From: GCA-2697345 sp045565015
Lineage (GTDB): Bacteria; Pseudomonadota; Alphaproteobacteria; Rhodobacterales; Rhodobacteraceae
Assembly (NCBI GenBank): GCA_045565015.1
Contig: JBJLGD010000012.1
Location: forward strand, 1-46,004
DNA length: 46,004 nucleotides
Direction: 5' to 3'
Positions 33,718 through 42,470 of this stretch are shown piece by piece (position 1 is the first letter of the stretch; each line of letters starts with the position of its first letter). Position numbers and translations under genes: made by a program. The notes under the pieces were generated by a model. It made no database searches. It saw nothing but the letters and a program-made list of their open reading frames with translations, and was not told where the DNA came from.

Positions 33718-34716
33718 ACGTATCATGACCCGCTCCAGCATGGCTCTGTTAGGAGTGCTGGATTTTGTTCGAAGTTCCAAATCAAGATTAACCAACATAC
33801 CGATAGCTTCTGCCAGCTTAATAGGGCCCCATTCTCCAATTTGTCTAACCATTTTATCAGTTTTTTTAAACGATATAGGTGGCCTGAGTTTTTTCAATCC
33901 GCTTTCTGCTCCGTACGGGTCACTGGATGCTCTATACAATTTCTTGAAATATAAAGTTGTTCCTAAACACATAGTGATCACTTGAACTCCCTGAGCCTCC
34001 AGTTTTCTGAGTAAAGTAACTATTCTAGCAGTCCCTCCATCTGCAATTATACTTGCTGCATCTTCAAGGTTTTTATCAAAAGTTGTAGGTGCAATTTCTT
34101 TTACATCTTTATAGCTTATTGGCGTTAGATCATTAAGCTTATATACACTCAGCTTTTCAAGCACTTGAGAAAACCCTTCAATATTTAATATCTGGCCTAA
34201 GTAAATTAGTTCCGAATATGCGTCCTTTTCGATCTTTTCAAAACTGAATTTTTTTATTTCAATGTCTATTTCGGAAGAAGTTAATAAATCATCAAAAATG
34301 GGAGCTACATAAACTTTATTATCATTTTCAAAGAGTTTTCTTAAGGTAGATTTAGGAGATAAGAAATTTGCTGTAAGTAAGATATGAGCATCACCAGGGT
34401 TCCACACACGTATGCAATCTTTTATTATAACTGCTATGCTGTCGGCTGCATTCTCTACTACGATACATCGTGGGCCAGGGAAAAACCCTTTAATCTTGAT
34501 AGCATCAATTAGAAGACTAGGCTCCTTTCGTATATCTGATGAACTGATAACTTCTAGTCGCATCTCTTCACTAAATTTCGGACCTAGTATGGACTCTATA
34601 AAGTCTTTTTTTTTCTTCTGGACTTTAGTACTATCGGCGCCATACAAGAGTATCCCAGCCATTGAAGTATCAGGATTCAAAAAATACGTGTTTTTATTTT
34701 TTTGTAAGAGCTTCAT
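33694..34716 (-). CDS. holA: DNA polymerase III, delta subunit
   Basis: Clamp-loader subunit that opens the beta sliding clamp. 340 residues; N-terminal AAA-like domain begins near GILLYGADSTKVQKKKKDFI, with a catalytically degenerate P-loop as in HolA, and a C-terminal collar domain. Function rests on overall similarity and on its position after leuS-lptE, an order familiar from Rhodobacterales. Start ATG overlaps the lptE stop by 4 nt. It overlaps the flavoprotein gene on the other strand by 24 nt. Confidence 0.88.
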   Translation of the reverse strand: MKLLQKNKNTYFLNPDTSMAGILLYGADSTKVQKKKKDFIESILGPKFSEEMRLEVISSSDIRKEPSLLIDAIKIKGFFPGPRCIVVENAADSIAVIIKDCIRVWNPGDAHILLTANFLSPKSTLRKLFENDNKVYVAPIFDDLLTSSEIDIEIKKFSFEKIEKDAYSELIYLGQILNIEGFSQVLEKLSVYKLNDLTPISYKDVKEIAPTTFDKNLEDAASIIADGGTARIVTLLRKLEAQGVQVITMCLGTTLYFKKLYRASSDPYGAESGLKKLRPPISFKKTDKMVRQIGEWGPIKLAEAIGMLVNLDLELRTKSSTPNRAMLERVMIRLSLMPRR

Positions 34717-35192
34717 AAATCAGAAGGGTATTTCATATTAATGGATGTTGTTATCTGGTCTGCTAAAGCCTTCATGAGTCGGTCTCTAGCAGATCGCTCA
34801 GCTGTCTCGGTAGCTAGGGTTTGTGCTGAAGCTGAATAAGAGGTAAACGTATTGACTTTATCACTTAATATAACTTTTCCAGTAGATACTTCGGTTAAAA
34901 CATAAGACGCGCTTCCTGGTAAATTATATCTTGATATATTTCCAAGACCTCCAAATCCCTTTTTATTAACAGAAGTTGAAACAGAGAGGTTAAATAAAAC
35001 CTTTTCTAATGGGCCAAAATTCTCCTCTAACCTGGAAACAAGTATGTAAGCCTCCCTATTTGCTGGTTTGGAGAACTCAATTTTACCTTTTAAGTTTTCA
35101 GGGCTATTTTGTATTTTAAAAACTGGTGTGAAAGAACACCCTGCAACAGCAGAAAAAAGAAAAACGAACTTTCTTCGATTAAATAACAACAT
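34713..35192 (-). CDS. lptE: LPS-assembly lipoprotein LptE
   Basis: Outer-membrane lipoprotein that plugs and assembles the LptD translocon. 159 residues from ATG 35192. The signal peptide ends at the lipobox SAVAGC (Cys19), after RRKFVFLF. The mature part is low in similarity to E. coli LptE, as is usual for alphaproteobacteria, so gene order (leuS-lptE-holA) carries much of the assignment. The start overlaps the leuS end by 14 nt; the frame extends 7 codons upstream, but the lipoprotein signal begins here. Confidence 0.87.
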   Translation of the reverse strand: MLLFNRRKFVFLFSAVAGCSFTPVFKIQNSPENLKGKIEFSKPANREAYILVSRLEENFGPLEKVLFNLSVSTSVNKKGFGGLGNISRYNLPGSASYVLTEVSTGKVILSDKVNTFTSYSASAQTLATETAERSARDRLMKALADQITTSINMKYPSDL

Positions 35193-37737
35193 TGAGTATT
35201 CGTCCTGGAACATAAATAATCTTTTTAGGAGTCTTACTTCCTATTATTTTGGAGATATTATCGTCTGACAAAGCTATTTTTTCTATATCATTCTTTCCCA
35301 TATTACCCTTTATTTTAATTTCTGCTCTGCGTTTCCCATTCACTTGAATTGGAATAATAATTGAATTCTCTTCTAAGAGTGTTTTGTTCGCTTGTGGCCA
35401 TTGAGCTTTTGCCACTAGCCCTTTTCCATCCAAATTAGTCCAAATTTCTTCAGCAAGGTGAGGAGTCATTGGAGACATTAGCTGCGCCATTATTTTTAAT
35501 GCTTCTTTCTTTGACGATGAACTCGAGTGCGACTTACTTATAATATTAAAGAATTCATAAATTTGAGCAACGGCTTTGTTAAATGCAAAATTTTCAATAC
35601 CCTCTGTAACACGAATGATAGCTCTAGCTGAAGCTTTCTCGAGATCGTGGTCATGGTCCGACGATTTATCATCAGAGCCAAGCTCCGATACTGTTCGCCA
35701 AACCTTACCTAGGAACTTCCAAGCGCCTTCTGCACCAGACGCTGTCCATTCAATATCTCGTTCAGGTGGGGAGTCAGATAATACAAACCACCTGGCAGTG
35801 TCCGCGCCGAACTGATCAATTATATCTGTTGGATCCACAACATTTTTTTTAGATTTTGACATTTTTGCAGAGGAAAGAATTTCTACATTTTCCCCAGAAC
35901 TTTTTAAGGTAGTCTTCTCATGATCTATATCCTCTGGAAGATGATAGATTGCTCTACCATTCTCATCTCTAGTTTGGTAAACAGCATGGGTAACCATTCC
36001 TTGAGTGAATAAAGCGTTAAAAGGTTCCTTAGATAACGCCTCCAGGTGGCCAGTTTTATACATAGCTCTGGCAAAAAACCTTGAATATAATAGATGCAAG
36101 ATAGCATGTTCAACACCTCCAATGTATTGATCCACATTCATCCAATATTTTGTTTCTTCTAGATTTGACGGTGTCTTTGATTTTGGATCAGTAAAACGGA
36201 CAAAATACCAAGAGGAGTCTACAAAGGTATCCATAGTATCCGTCTCCCTTAGAGCTTTACCTTGACATTTTGGACACACACAATTTCTCCAAATGTCATG
36301 TCTATCGAGAGGGTTTCCGGGTTTTTCCAAAATAACGTCTTCTGGTAATTTTATCGGTAAATTTTCTTTTTTTTCAGGAACGACCCCACATTTTTCACAA
36401 TGAATCACTGGTATTGGACATCCCCAATAACGTTGACGTGAAAGCCCCCAATCGCGCAAACGATATTGCGTGACTGCCTCACCCCATTTTTCAGTTTCTG
36501 CTTTTTTAATAGTTACATTAATGGCTTCCACACCGGATGCTTCCTCTAAACCTGCAAAGTGATTAACCCACTGAACCTTTTCAGTCTTAGGGGGAACGAA
36601 AGCCACCAAACTTTTAGAGTTTATTGGTTCGGGGTTCGTGACTGATAAAAAGGTGTCTATTATTGGTAAATTGTATTTTTGACAAAATTCTAGATCACGC
36701 TGATCATGTGCCGGGCAGGCAAATATCGCACCAGTTCCATAGTCCATCAGAATAAAATTAGCTACCCAAACAGGAAGCTCCCAATTATCGTTAAGGGGAT
36801 GTTTTACAGTTATTCCGGTATCAAACCCGTTTTTCTCACCTTTTTCTATAACCTCTTCTGACGTTCCGGATTGCCGAATTTGACTATTGAATTTTGCGAG
36901 TTTTGGATTCTGATATTCTAATTTCTTCGATAGAGGATGATCAGGTGAAATTCCTATAAAAGATGCTCCCATTAAGGTGTCAGGTCTGGTGGTGTAAACC
37001 TCTATGGATTGGAAGGAATCAATGGGAACTGAAAGGTTAAATTTTATTTTTAGCCCCTGGGATTTACCAATCCAATTCGATTGCATAAGTCTCACTTTGT
37101 CAGGCCAAGCTGGCATTTTTTCCAAAGTATTCAGGAGGTCCTCTGAATATTCTGTGATTTTGAAGAACCATTGTGTTAATTCTTTTCTCTCAACAGGAGC
37201 TCCTGACCGCCACCCTTTTCCATCAATTACTTGTTCGTTGGCTAGTACTGTCAAATCTACAGGGTCCCAGTTCACTGTCGCATTTTTACGATAAATCAAA
37301 CCCTCTTTTAGCATATCCAGAAACAGAGCTTGCTGTTGTCCATAGTATTCTGGATCACATGTAGCAAACTCTCTTGACCAGTCTATAGATAGGCCTAGAG
37401 GTTTCATTTGTTCACGCATGTCCGCTATATTTGAATAAGTCCACTCTCTAGGATTAGCCCCAATTGCCATAGCAGCATTTTCTGCAGGCATCCCAAAAGC
37501 ATCCCAGCCCATCGGATGTAAAACTGAATAGCCACATGCAAGTTTATAACGAGCTATCACGTCACCCATGGTATAATTCCTAACGTGACCCATATGAATT
37601 CTCCCAGAGGGGTACGGGAACATTTCTAATACATAATATTTAGGTTTCGATGTATCTTTAACCGCAGTGAAGGTATTATTTTCATCCCAGGCTTTTTGCC
37701 AAAACGATTCTATCTTTTTCGGGTTATAACGCGACAT
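35179..37737 (-). CDS. leuS: Leucyl-tRNA synthetase
   Basis: Class I synthetase charging tRNA-Leu (EC 6.1.1.4), 852 residues. The HIGH motif reads HMGH within YPSGRIHMGHVRNYTMGD (near residue 45-55), and KMSKS appears as KMSKSKKN (near 625). The CP1 editing domain lies between them, with TTRPDTLMGASF present. Zinc-type cysteines (HCEKCGVVPE, CVCPKC) suggest an intact insertion. First gene of leuS-lptE-holA, each overlapping the next. Confidence 0.98.
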   Translation of the reverse strand: MSRYNPKKIESFWQKAWDENNTFTAVKDTSKPKYYVLEMFPYPSGRIHMGHVRNYTMGDVIARYKLACGYSVLHPMGWDAFGMPAENAAMAIGANPREWTYSNIADMREQMKPLGLSIDWSREFATCDPEYYGQQQALFLDMLKEGLIYRKNATVNWDPVDLTVLANEQVIDGKGWRSGAPVERKELTQWFFKITEYSEDLLNTLEKMPAWPDKVRLMQSNWIGKSQGLKIKFNLSVPIDSFQSIEVYTTRPDTLMGASFIGISPDHPLSKKLEYQNPKLAKFNSQIRQSGTSEEVIEKGEKNGFDTGITVKHPLNDNWELPVWVANFILMDYGTGAIFACPAHDQRDLEFCQKYNLPIIDTFLSVTNPEPINSKSLVAFVPPKTEKVQWVNHFAGLEEASGVEAINVTIKKAETEKWGEAVTQYRLRDWGLSRQRYWGCPIPVIHCEKCGVVPEKKENLPIKLPEDVILEKPGNPLDRHDIWRNCVCPKCQGKALRETDTMDTFVDSSWYFVRFTDPKSKTPSNLEETKYWMNVDQYIGGVEHAILHLLYSRFFARAMYKTGHLEALSKEPFNALFTQGMVTHAVYQTRDENGRAIYHLPEDIDHEKTTLKSSGENVEILSSAKMSKSKKNVVDPTDIIDQFGADTARWFVLSDSPPERDIEWTASGAEGAWKFLGKVWRTVSELGSDDKSSDHDHDLEKASARAIIRVTEGIENFAFNKAVAQIYEFFNIISKSHSSSSSKKEALKIMAQLMSPMTPHLAEEIWTNLDGKGLVAKAQWPQANKTLLEENSIIIPIQVNGKRRAEIKIKGNMGKNDIEKIALSDDNISKIIGSKTPKKIIYVPGRILNVVI

Positions 37738-37787
37738 TTTTGTTGATTCCTAGATTTTATTTATTTTTGAAAGTCTTTTCGACTACC

Positions 37788-38249
37788 TCACAGTTTGGCT
37801 TCCTCTTGATAAATTTGGCGCGCTCTATTTAGAATGGCATCCTCAACGGCTATACGTGTTTTTAAATCAATTGGTATTCCATTTTTTGTTATTAGAGAGA
37901 TTTTCAGTGATCTAGCGTCCAGAGCAGGGTCATTTATTAAAACTGTTCCTCGATACATTTGTTTGGATCCTGGAATATTTCCAAACCCAAAGGAAATAAT
38001 ACCTGTAAATGGATCAGCTGCTTCTATTGGAAGAAAGTTTAATACGTCTAATGTTGCAATCCAAATGTATCTATTTACCCCTATAGCGGTATTAGGGTCT
38101 TGTTTGTTCTGGAAAAAATCAATTAATGTTTCCTTTTTTTCTACTACTGGAGGATCACTGGCTGGAATTATATCGCCAAATATTTTCTTACCACACGATG
38201 AAAAGCTCAATAGAACTGAAAGTAATACAAAAATTGTTAACTTCTTCAT
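37788..38249 (-). CDS. DUF3576 domain-containing lipoprotein
   Basis: Predicted envelope lipoprotein of 153 residues. The signal peptide MKKLTIFVLLSVLLSFSSC has a lipobox ending at Cys19. The mature domain includes IGVNRYIWIATLDVLNFLPIEAADPFTGI, which I recognise as DUF3576, and a C-terminal helix. Function is not known. It sits 50 bp upstream of leuS and is conserved in this place in Rhodobacterales, which suggests an envelope role. Confidence 0.85.
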   Translation of the reverse strand: MKKLTIFVLLSVLLSFSSCGKKIFGDIIPASDPPVVEKKETLIDFFQNKQDPNTAIGVNRYIWIATLDVLNFLPIEAADPFTGIISFGFGNIPGSKQMYRGTVLINDPALDARSLKISLITKNGIPIDLKTRIAVEDAILNRARQIYQEEAKL

Positions 38250-38509
38250 CTTGGAACCTCTTTTCTAACTTATAACCATCCTTAACCATGCAAATGCCCT
38301 GCGGCAAGAAAGAACGTCGTAATTATTGAGTTGATTATCAAAATAATTTAAAATCTTGGCATATTAACTGTGGCAAAGGTGCATCATACTTTCAAGTATA
38401 GTTGGGCATTTGAATGTTGATAGTTGAAAAGTTCTATCGCACGGGTGAAAAGGGCTTATTCAGGTTTTCGCTTGGAACTTAAACAAATTTTAAATTGAGG
38501 AAAAATAAA
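38250..38509. other. Divergent intergenic region upstream of the porin
   Basis: 260 bp between the DUF3576 gene (-) and the porin (+). It contains a 6-bp inverted repeat with a 2-nt centre (ATACTT/AAGTAT) at 38386-38399, and the Shine-Dalgarno GAGGA before the porin ATG. Two candidate -35-like hexamers (TTGGCA, TTGATA) lack well-spaced -10 partners. No ORF or RNA gene is evident. Confidence 0.4.
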
Positions 38510-39346
38510 ATGAAAAAATTTCTATTAGCTTCTACAGCTTTAGTAGCGACTACAGGATTTGCTGCGGCAGAAATGTCATGGTCAGGTTCTTCCAACATGG
38601 GTATGAAATATAGTGACAATGGCACTACAACAATGCACATGGAAATCGACCTAGGAATGTCAGCAACTGGTGAAACAGATGGTGGTCTTGCTTGGAAAGT
38701 TGAAATGGGTTTAGACTCAAACGTCAGTGACTCAGCTGAAGCTGGAGCAGCAGACGTAGGTTCTGCATCACTTACTGGTGACTTCGGAACAATCAGAATG
38801 GGTGCTGTGACTAATGCGGCGACAACTGTTGGTATTCCAGACTTGGGTTACGATGGTATCGGAATAGATGATGTGGCTGAAGGCAACATGGCTGCTGGTA
38901 CTGGAAAAGACCTACAGTGGGACTATAGCGCCGATAGTATTGCTCTAAGAGTTTCTACAGATTCTGACGGTGATGACATGGCAGCTTCTGCAAAATGGAC
39001 AAGTGGATCACTTTCTATAGCAGTATCTCACGCGGCTGCCGGAGCAACTGGTGGAGCTGATGCAACTAACGGATCTATTTCAACAAGTGTTGGTGGTTTC
39101 AGTGTAACAGTAATGGCAAGTCAGCATAGCACAGCAGCAAATGATGCATGGGGTATGTCTGCTTCTATGCCAGTTGATGGCTTAGGAACAGTTACAGTTG
39201 TAACGGCTTCTAATGATACAGACGCTAAATCATCATACGGTATCGGATTCTCAAAATCACTAGGTGGCGGCGCTACGCTAGCCGGTGGTTACGGTTCAGA
39301 CAACGGTAACGATGTTGGTGATCTAGGTGTTAGCTTCTCGTTTTAA
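38510..39346 (+). CDS. Outer-membrane porin (Rhodobacterales-type)
   Basis: General porin, 278 residues, forming a beta-barrel for diffusion of small solutes. Signal peptide MKKFLLASTALVATTGFAAA; the mature part begins EMSWSGSSNMGMKYSDN and is Gly/Ala/Asp/Ser-rich with alternating hydrophobic residues. The last residue is Phe (GVSFSF), the usual outer-membrane insertion signal. Start at ATG 38510 with GAGGA upstream. Codon choice looks richer in C/G-ending codons than neighbours, consistent with high expression. Followed by a strong terminator. Confidence 0.9.
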   Translation: MKKFLLASTALVATTGFAAAEMSWSGSSNMGMKYSDNGTTTMHMEIDLGMSATGETDGGLAWKVEMGLDSNVSDSAEAGAADVGSASLTGDFGTIRMGAVTNAATTVGIPDLGYDGIGIDDVAEGNMAAGTGKDLQWDYSADSIALRVSTDSDGDDMAASAKWTSGSLSIAVSHAAAGATGGADATNGSISTSVGGFSVTVMASQHSTAANDAWGMSASMPVDGLGTVTVVTASNDTDAKSSYGIGFSKSLGGGATLAGGYGSDNGNDVGDLGVSFSF

Positions 39347-39369
39347 TAGCGGATAACAATCAAATTAAA

Positions 39370-39398
39370 AGAGCGGGTTATATACCCGCTCTTTTTTT
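39370..39398 (+). terminator. Rho-independent terminator of the porin gene
   Basis: A 9-bp stem AGAGCGGGT/ACCCGCTCT (39370-39378 and 39384-39392, 5-nt loop) followed by six T, 23 bp after the porin stop. Confidence 0.93.
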
Positions 39399-39424
39399 AT
39401 AATAAACAAAAATGGTTTCTTTAA

Positions 39425-40072
39425 ATGTCGTTAGACGTAATAAAGGCTCTGGTTGAGAAAGAAGAAAAGGTATTAGGCTTATCTGATGGTTCAACTAAGG
39501 TCATTGCAGTATCAAAACTTCAACCTAATGACAGAGTTCGGCATGTTTTAGACAGCGGGCATCGTGTTTTCGGCGAAAATAGAGTACAAGAGGCTTTACG
39601 TAAATGGCCTGAATTTAAAAACAAATATGATGGTATCGAGCTTCATTTGTTGGGCCCCCTGCAACGGAATAAGGTCAGACAAGCGATGAGCCTTTTCGAC
39701 TATATTCATACAGTTGATAGTCTGAAGTTAGTTAAAAAAATTGCTGAAATTAGGGATGAAATTAGTTTTTGTCCAAAATTATTTATTCAAGTTAATATTG
39801 GAAACGAAGAACAAAAAGCCGGGGTAGATGTTAGTAATTTAGGCGAACTATTACTAGCTTGTAAGCACTTTAACTTATTAGTATGTGGATTAATGTGTAT
39901 TCCACCCAGCCATGAAGACCCTTTGAAGCATTTTTTAGCATTAAAAAACCTTGCAAAAAAAGAGAACTTGAAGGAGTTAAGTATGGGAATGAGTAATGAT
40001 TTCGAGGTGGCTATAAGGTCTGGAGCAACATTTATTAGAGTTGGTTCGGCTATTTTTGGACAACGTCCTTAG
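39425..40072 (+). CDS. yggS: YggS-family PLP homeostasis protein
   Basis: PLP-binding protein (PLPBP/PROSC) that maintains vitamin B6 pools. 215 residues, single TIM-barrel-like domain. The PLP Lys is Lys31 in IAVSKLQ, followed by FGENRVQEAL, HLLGPLQRNK and the C-terminal GMSNDFEVAIRSGATFIRVGSAIFG. The family is usually a non-enzymatic PLP carrier. It has its own unit between the porin terminator and a convergent gene, with which it shares a 4-bp stop overlap. Confidence 0.93.
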   Translation: MSLDVIKALVEKEEKVLGLSDGSTKVIAVSKLQPNDRVRHVLDSGHRVFGENRVQEALRKWPEFKNKYDGIELHLLGPLQRNKVRQAMSLFDYIHTVDSLKLVKKIAEIRDEISFCPKLFIQVNIGNEEQKAGVDVSNLGELLLACKHFNLLVCGLMCIPPSHEDPLKHFLALKNLAKKENLKELSMGMSNDFEVAIRSGATFIRVGSAIFGQRP

Positions 40073-40566
40073 ATATTTACTATTAATCTGGAACTTGGTT
40101 TAATTTTGCTCACAAGCCAAAGAAGATTTTGCCTTGATAGGCCAACGCATCCTTCAGTGGGATGCCTTGGTTTTCTCCAGGTATGAATAAAGATTGCAGA
40201 GCCGCGTCCTTTTACCGGGTAAGGCCAATTCCAATCTGTAAGAACTATAATGTCATAAAGAGAGTCTGATCGGAAAAGTCGTTCGTAAGAATATTTGTGT
40301 GGTAAACGGTTTAACATATTATAATCTGGATCCTGAGTATCATCTGACCAGATATCAAAAGGTTTGATTTTTATTGCCCAATCACATGGCCTGATAACTC
40401 GATCAGCTCGATATAAGACGCCAACTATTTTATGCACTCCCGCAGGGGTTGCATGATCCCCTTCACTTTTTGATAGTGTTATCCCTGATTTTCCTACGCA
40501 TGCTGGGAAGGATCTTCCTAGAAAGCGAATACCCCATTTCGAAACCTTGATATCTAAATTATTCAA
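40069..40566 (-). CDS. L,D-transpeptidase (YkuD-like) family protein
   Basis: Predicted YkuD-fold protein, 165 residues. Catalytic-region pattern: His128 (IFIHTW) and Cys140 in HPTEGCVGLSR, a variant of the usual HGC box. No signal peptide is seen, which is unusual for a peptidoglycan enzyme but known for this small cytosol-like group. Start is TTG with AGGACA upstream; it overlaps the ribA end by 8 nt. Could be an amidase/acyltransferase-like YkuD member rather than a true crosslinker. Confidence 0.75.
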   Translation of the reverse strand: MNNLDIKVSKWGIRFLGRSFPACVGKSGITLSKSEGDHATPAGVHKIVGVLYRADRVIRPCDWAIKIKPFDIWSDDTQDPDYNMLNRLPHKYSYERLFRSDSLYDIIVLTDWNWPYPVKGRGSAIFIHTWRKPRHPTEGCVGLSRQNLLWLVSKIKPSSRLIVNI

Positions 40567-41638
40567 GAAAATGTCCTGATTTCTTAGCTTTTGTTGCGAG
40601 ATATTCTTTATTGAGGTCTGTTTTCCCTGTTTTTAATGGTAGCCGTTTCACAACTATAATACCATTTTCTTCAAGCATAGAAACTTTATTAGGATTATTG
40701 GTTAGTAAATTTACTTTTGAAAAACCGAGTCTTTTAAGAATTTCAGCACCAATTTTATAATCACGCTCATCATCTTCAAAGCCAAGCCTATGGTTCGCAT
40801 CTACCGTATCAAAACCTTCATCTTGAAGTGAATAAGCCCGCATTTTGTTTGCCAGACCAATACCACGACCTTCTTGATTGAGATATAATAATAAACCAGA
40901 TCCATGCTTAGAAATTTGTTCCAAAGCACTATTGAGTTGAGGGCCACAGTCACACTTCAAGGACCCTAAAACATCTCCTGTAAAGCATGTAGAATGTAAG
41001 CGAGTAAGAACTGGCATCTTACGTAAAGTTTTACCCACTTCTATAGCATAATGCTCGGATGTACCGTCATCTGGCCTAAATAATGTTATTTTAGAGTTTA
41101 CAGATGCTAAAATAGGTATCTTTGTGCTAACTATAGGATTAATTTTAGATATTTTTGATTGTTGAAGCCCAAGTTTTTTAGAATTTATATATGTTAAATT
41201 ATTGTTTTTAGCATAAACTATACCACACTTTAATTTACCTAAAACTACAGATGGTAGTAATTGGGTTTCCTTGACGAGATTTATTGCCGATCGAGGCTCT
41301 TTAGAATTCCCATTTCGTATGCTCTTTACTGGTCCCTTTAATGGATTTGCTAAATCTAAGGAAGGATCAGCCAATGCCCTTACCCAGCTGGAAGTGGCAT
41401 CATGTGGTAATACTAGCCGTACAATATCATTATCGTAAAAACCCAACTTTAACGTTTTAGCCCTCCACTTAGTTATTACAAGTGATAATGGACCTATTTC
41501 TTGAAGGAGACTCAAACGCGATTGGGTAAGAGTTTCAGATGCAACGACTATTATATCTCCAATTACCACGGGAAGACCAATTCTTAAGTCATTACGAGCA
41601 CGAGCAAGAACTTCAGTAGTGTTGGGCTTTATTGACAT
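40559..41638 (-). CDS. ribA: GTP cyclohydrolase II
   Basis: First committed step of riboflavin synthesis, hydrolysing GTP to a diaminopyrimidine phosphate and formate (EC 3.5.4.25). 359 residues. The C-terminal RibA domain has the zinc-ligand cysteines in CFTGDVLGSLKCDCGPQL, and NQEGRGIGLANKMRAY with the catalytic region. The N-terminal 160-residue extension (no RibB catalytic motif) is typical of alphaproteobacterial RibA and has no clear function. Downstream overlap with the YkuD-like gene. Confidence 0.95.
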   Translation of the reverse strand: MSIKPNTTEVLARARNDLRIGLPVVIGDIIVVASETLTQSRLSLLQEIGPLSLVITKWRAKTLKLGFYDNDIVRLVLPHDATSSWVRALADPSLDLANPLKGPVKSIRNGNSKEPRSAINLVKETQLLPSVVLGKLKCGIVYAKNNNLTYINSKKLGLQQSKISKINPIVSTKIPILASVNSKITLFRPDDGTSEHYAIEVGKTLRKMPVLTRLHSTCFTGDVLGSLKCDCGPQLNSALEQISKHGSGLLLYLNQEGRGIGLANKMRAYSLQDEGFDTVDANHRLGFEDDERDYKIGAEILKRLGFSKVNLLTNNPNKVSMLEENGIIVVKRLPLKTGKTDLNKEYLATKAKKSGHFLE

Positions 41639-41761
41639 TTAATTTTTTATATCCCTTGAATTTTTTAGTTATATAAAACTAATATTAAGTCATGTGTTAT
41701 TTATTATATATCCTTGATTTAAAGATGTCTTTCAACATCGTAATCTGTATAAGGGAAATTA

Positions 41762-42439
41762 ATGGAGAGTTTTAGTAATATCACCATTATTTACGACGAT
41801 ATATATTTTGTTGATGCTTTAGGCGACTTATTAAGCCTTCTAGATGGTGTTAGTGCAACTAAAGTCCAAATCGATAGTTTTCAGGTTGGAACTTTACTCT
41901 ATGGAACGTCAGATCTAATTTTAGTGGACTGTGAAAATCAAAAGAAAATTAGGAAATTTATTGCTAAGGAATTATCTAATATAGAAAATATAATACCAAT
42001 TTTTTTTATCGTTACTGAAAATATAGCTTATGAAGATGAGAGTGAAACAAAATTCGATACTTTCCAAAAACCAATATATTTCCCTATCTTTTTAAAATCC
42101 TTAAAGAGAGGGGTGGCAGAGTTTGTTGGGAAAAAAAACAAAGAAGTTATGATAGGGCCATACTTTTTTAACTATCTATTAAAAACTATGATTGTAAAAG
42201 ACAGCAAAGAGGTAAGATTGACAGAGATGGAAGCCAAGATTTTAAATTTCTTGTATAACTCTGATGGAAATCTAATAAAGCGTGATACTCTTTTAAAAGA
42301 GGTATGGGGATATAATTCTGAGGTTATGACCCACACACTTGAAACCCATATTTACAGATTGAGAAAGAAAATAGAAACAGATAGCATTGGCAAAAATCTT
42401 CTAATTAGTGAATCCGGGGGATATAGGTTAAATTTATGA
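41762..42439 (+). CDS. OmpR-type response regulator
   Basis: Two-domain transcription factor, 225 residues. Receiver domain (about 1-115): acidic pocket Asp12/Asp13, putative phosphoacceptor Asp56 (LILVDCEN), Thr85, Lys103 in FQKP. C-terminal winged helix (about 128-224), with RLTEMEAKILNFLYN and THTLETHIYRLRKKIE, is the trans_reg_C DNA-binding domain. No histidine kinase is adjacent, so the partner is unknown. Start fits GGGAA upstream. Confidence 0.9.
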   Translation: MESFSNITIIYDDIYFVDALGDLLSLLDGVSATKVQIDSFQVGTLLYGTSDLILVDCENQKKIRKFIAKELSNIENIIPIFFIVTENIAYEDESETKFDTFQKPIYFPIFLKSLKRGVAEFVGKKNKEVMIGPYFFNYLLKTMIVKDSKEVRLTEMEAKILNFLYNSDGNLIKRDTLLKEVWGYNSEVMTHTLETHIYRLRKKIETDSIGKNLLISESGGYRLNL

Positions 42440-42470
42440 GATTAGATAAGTGGAATTCAGGGCTAATAAG

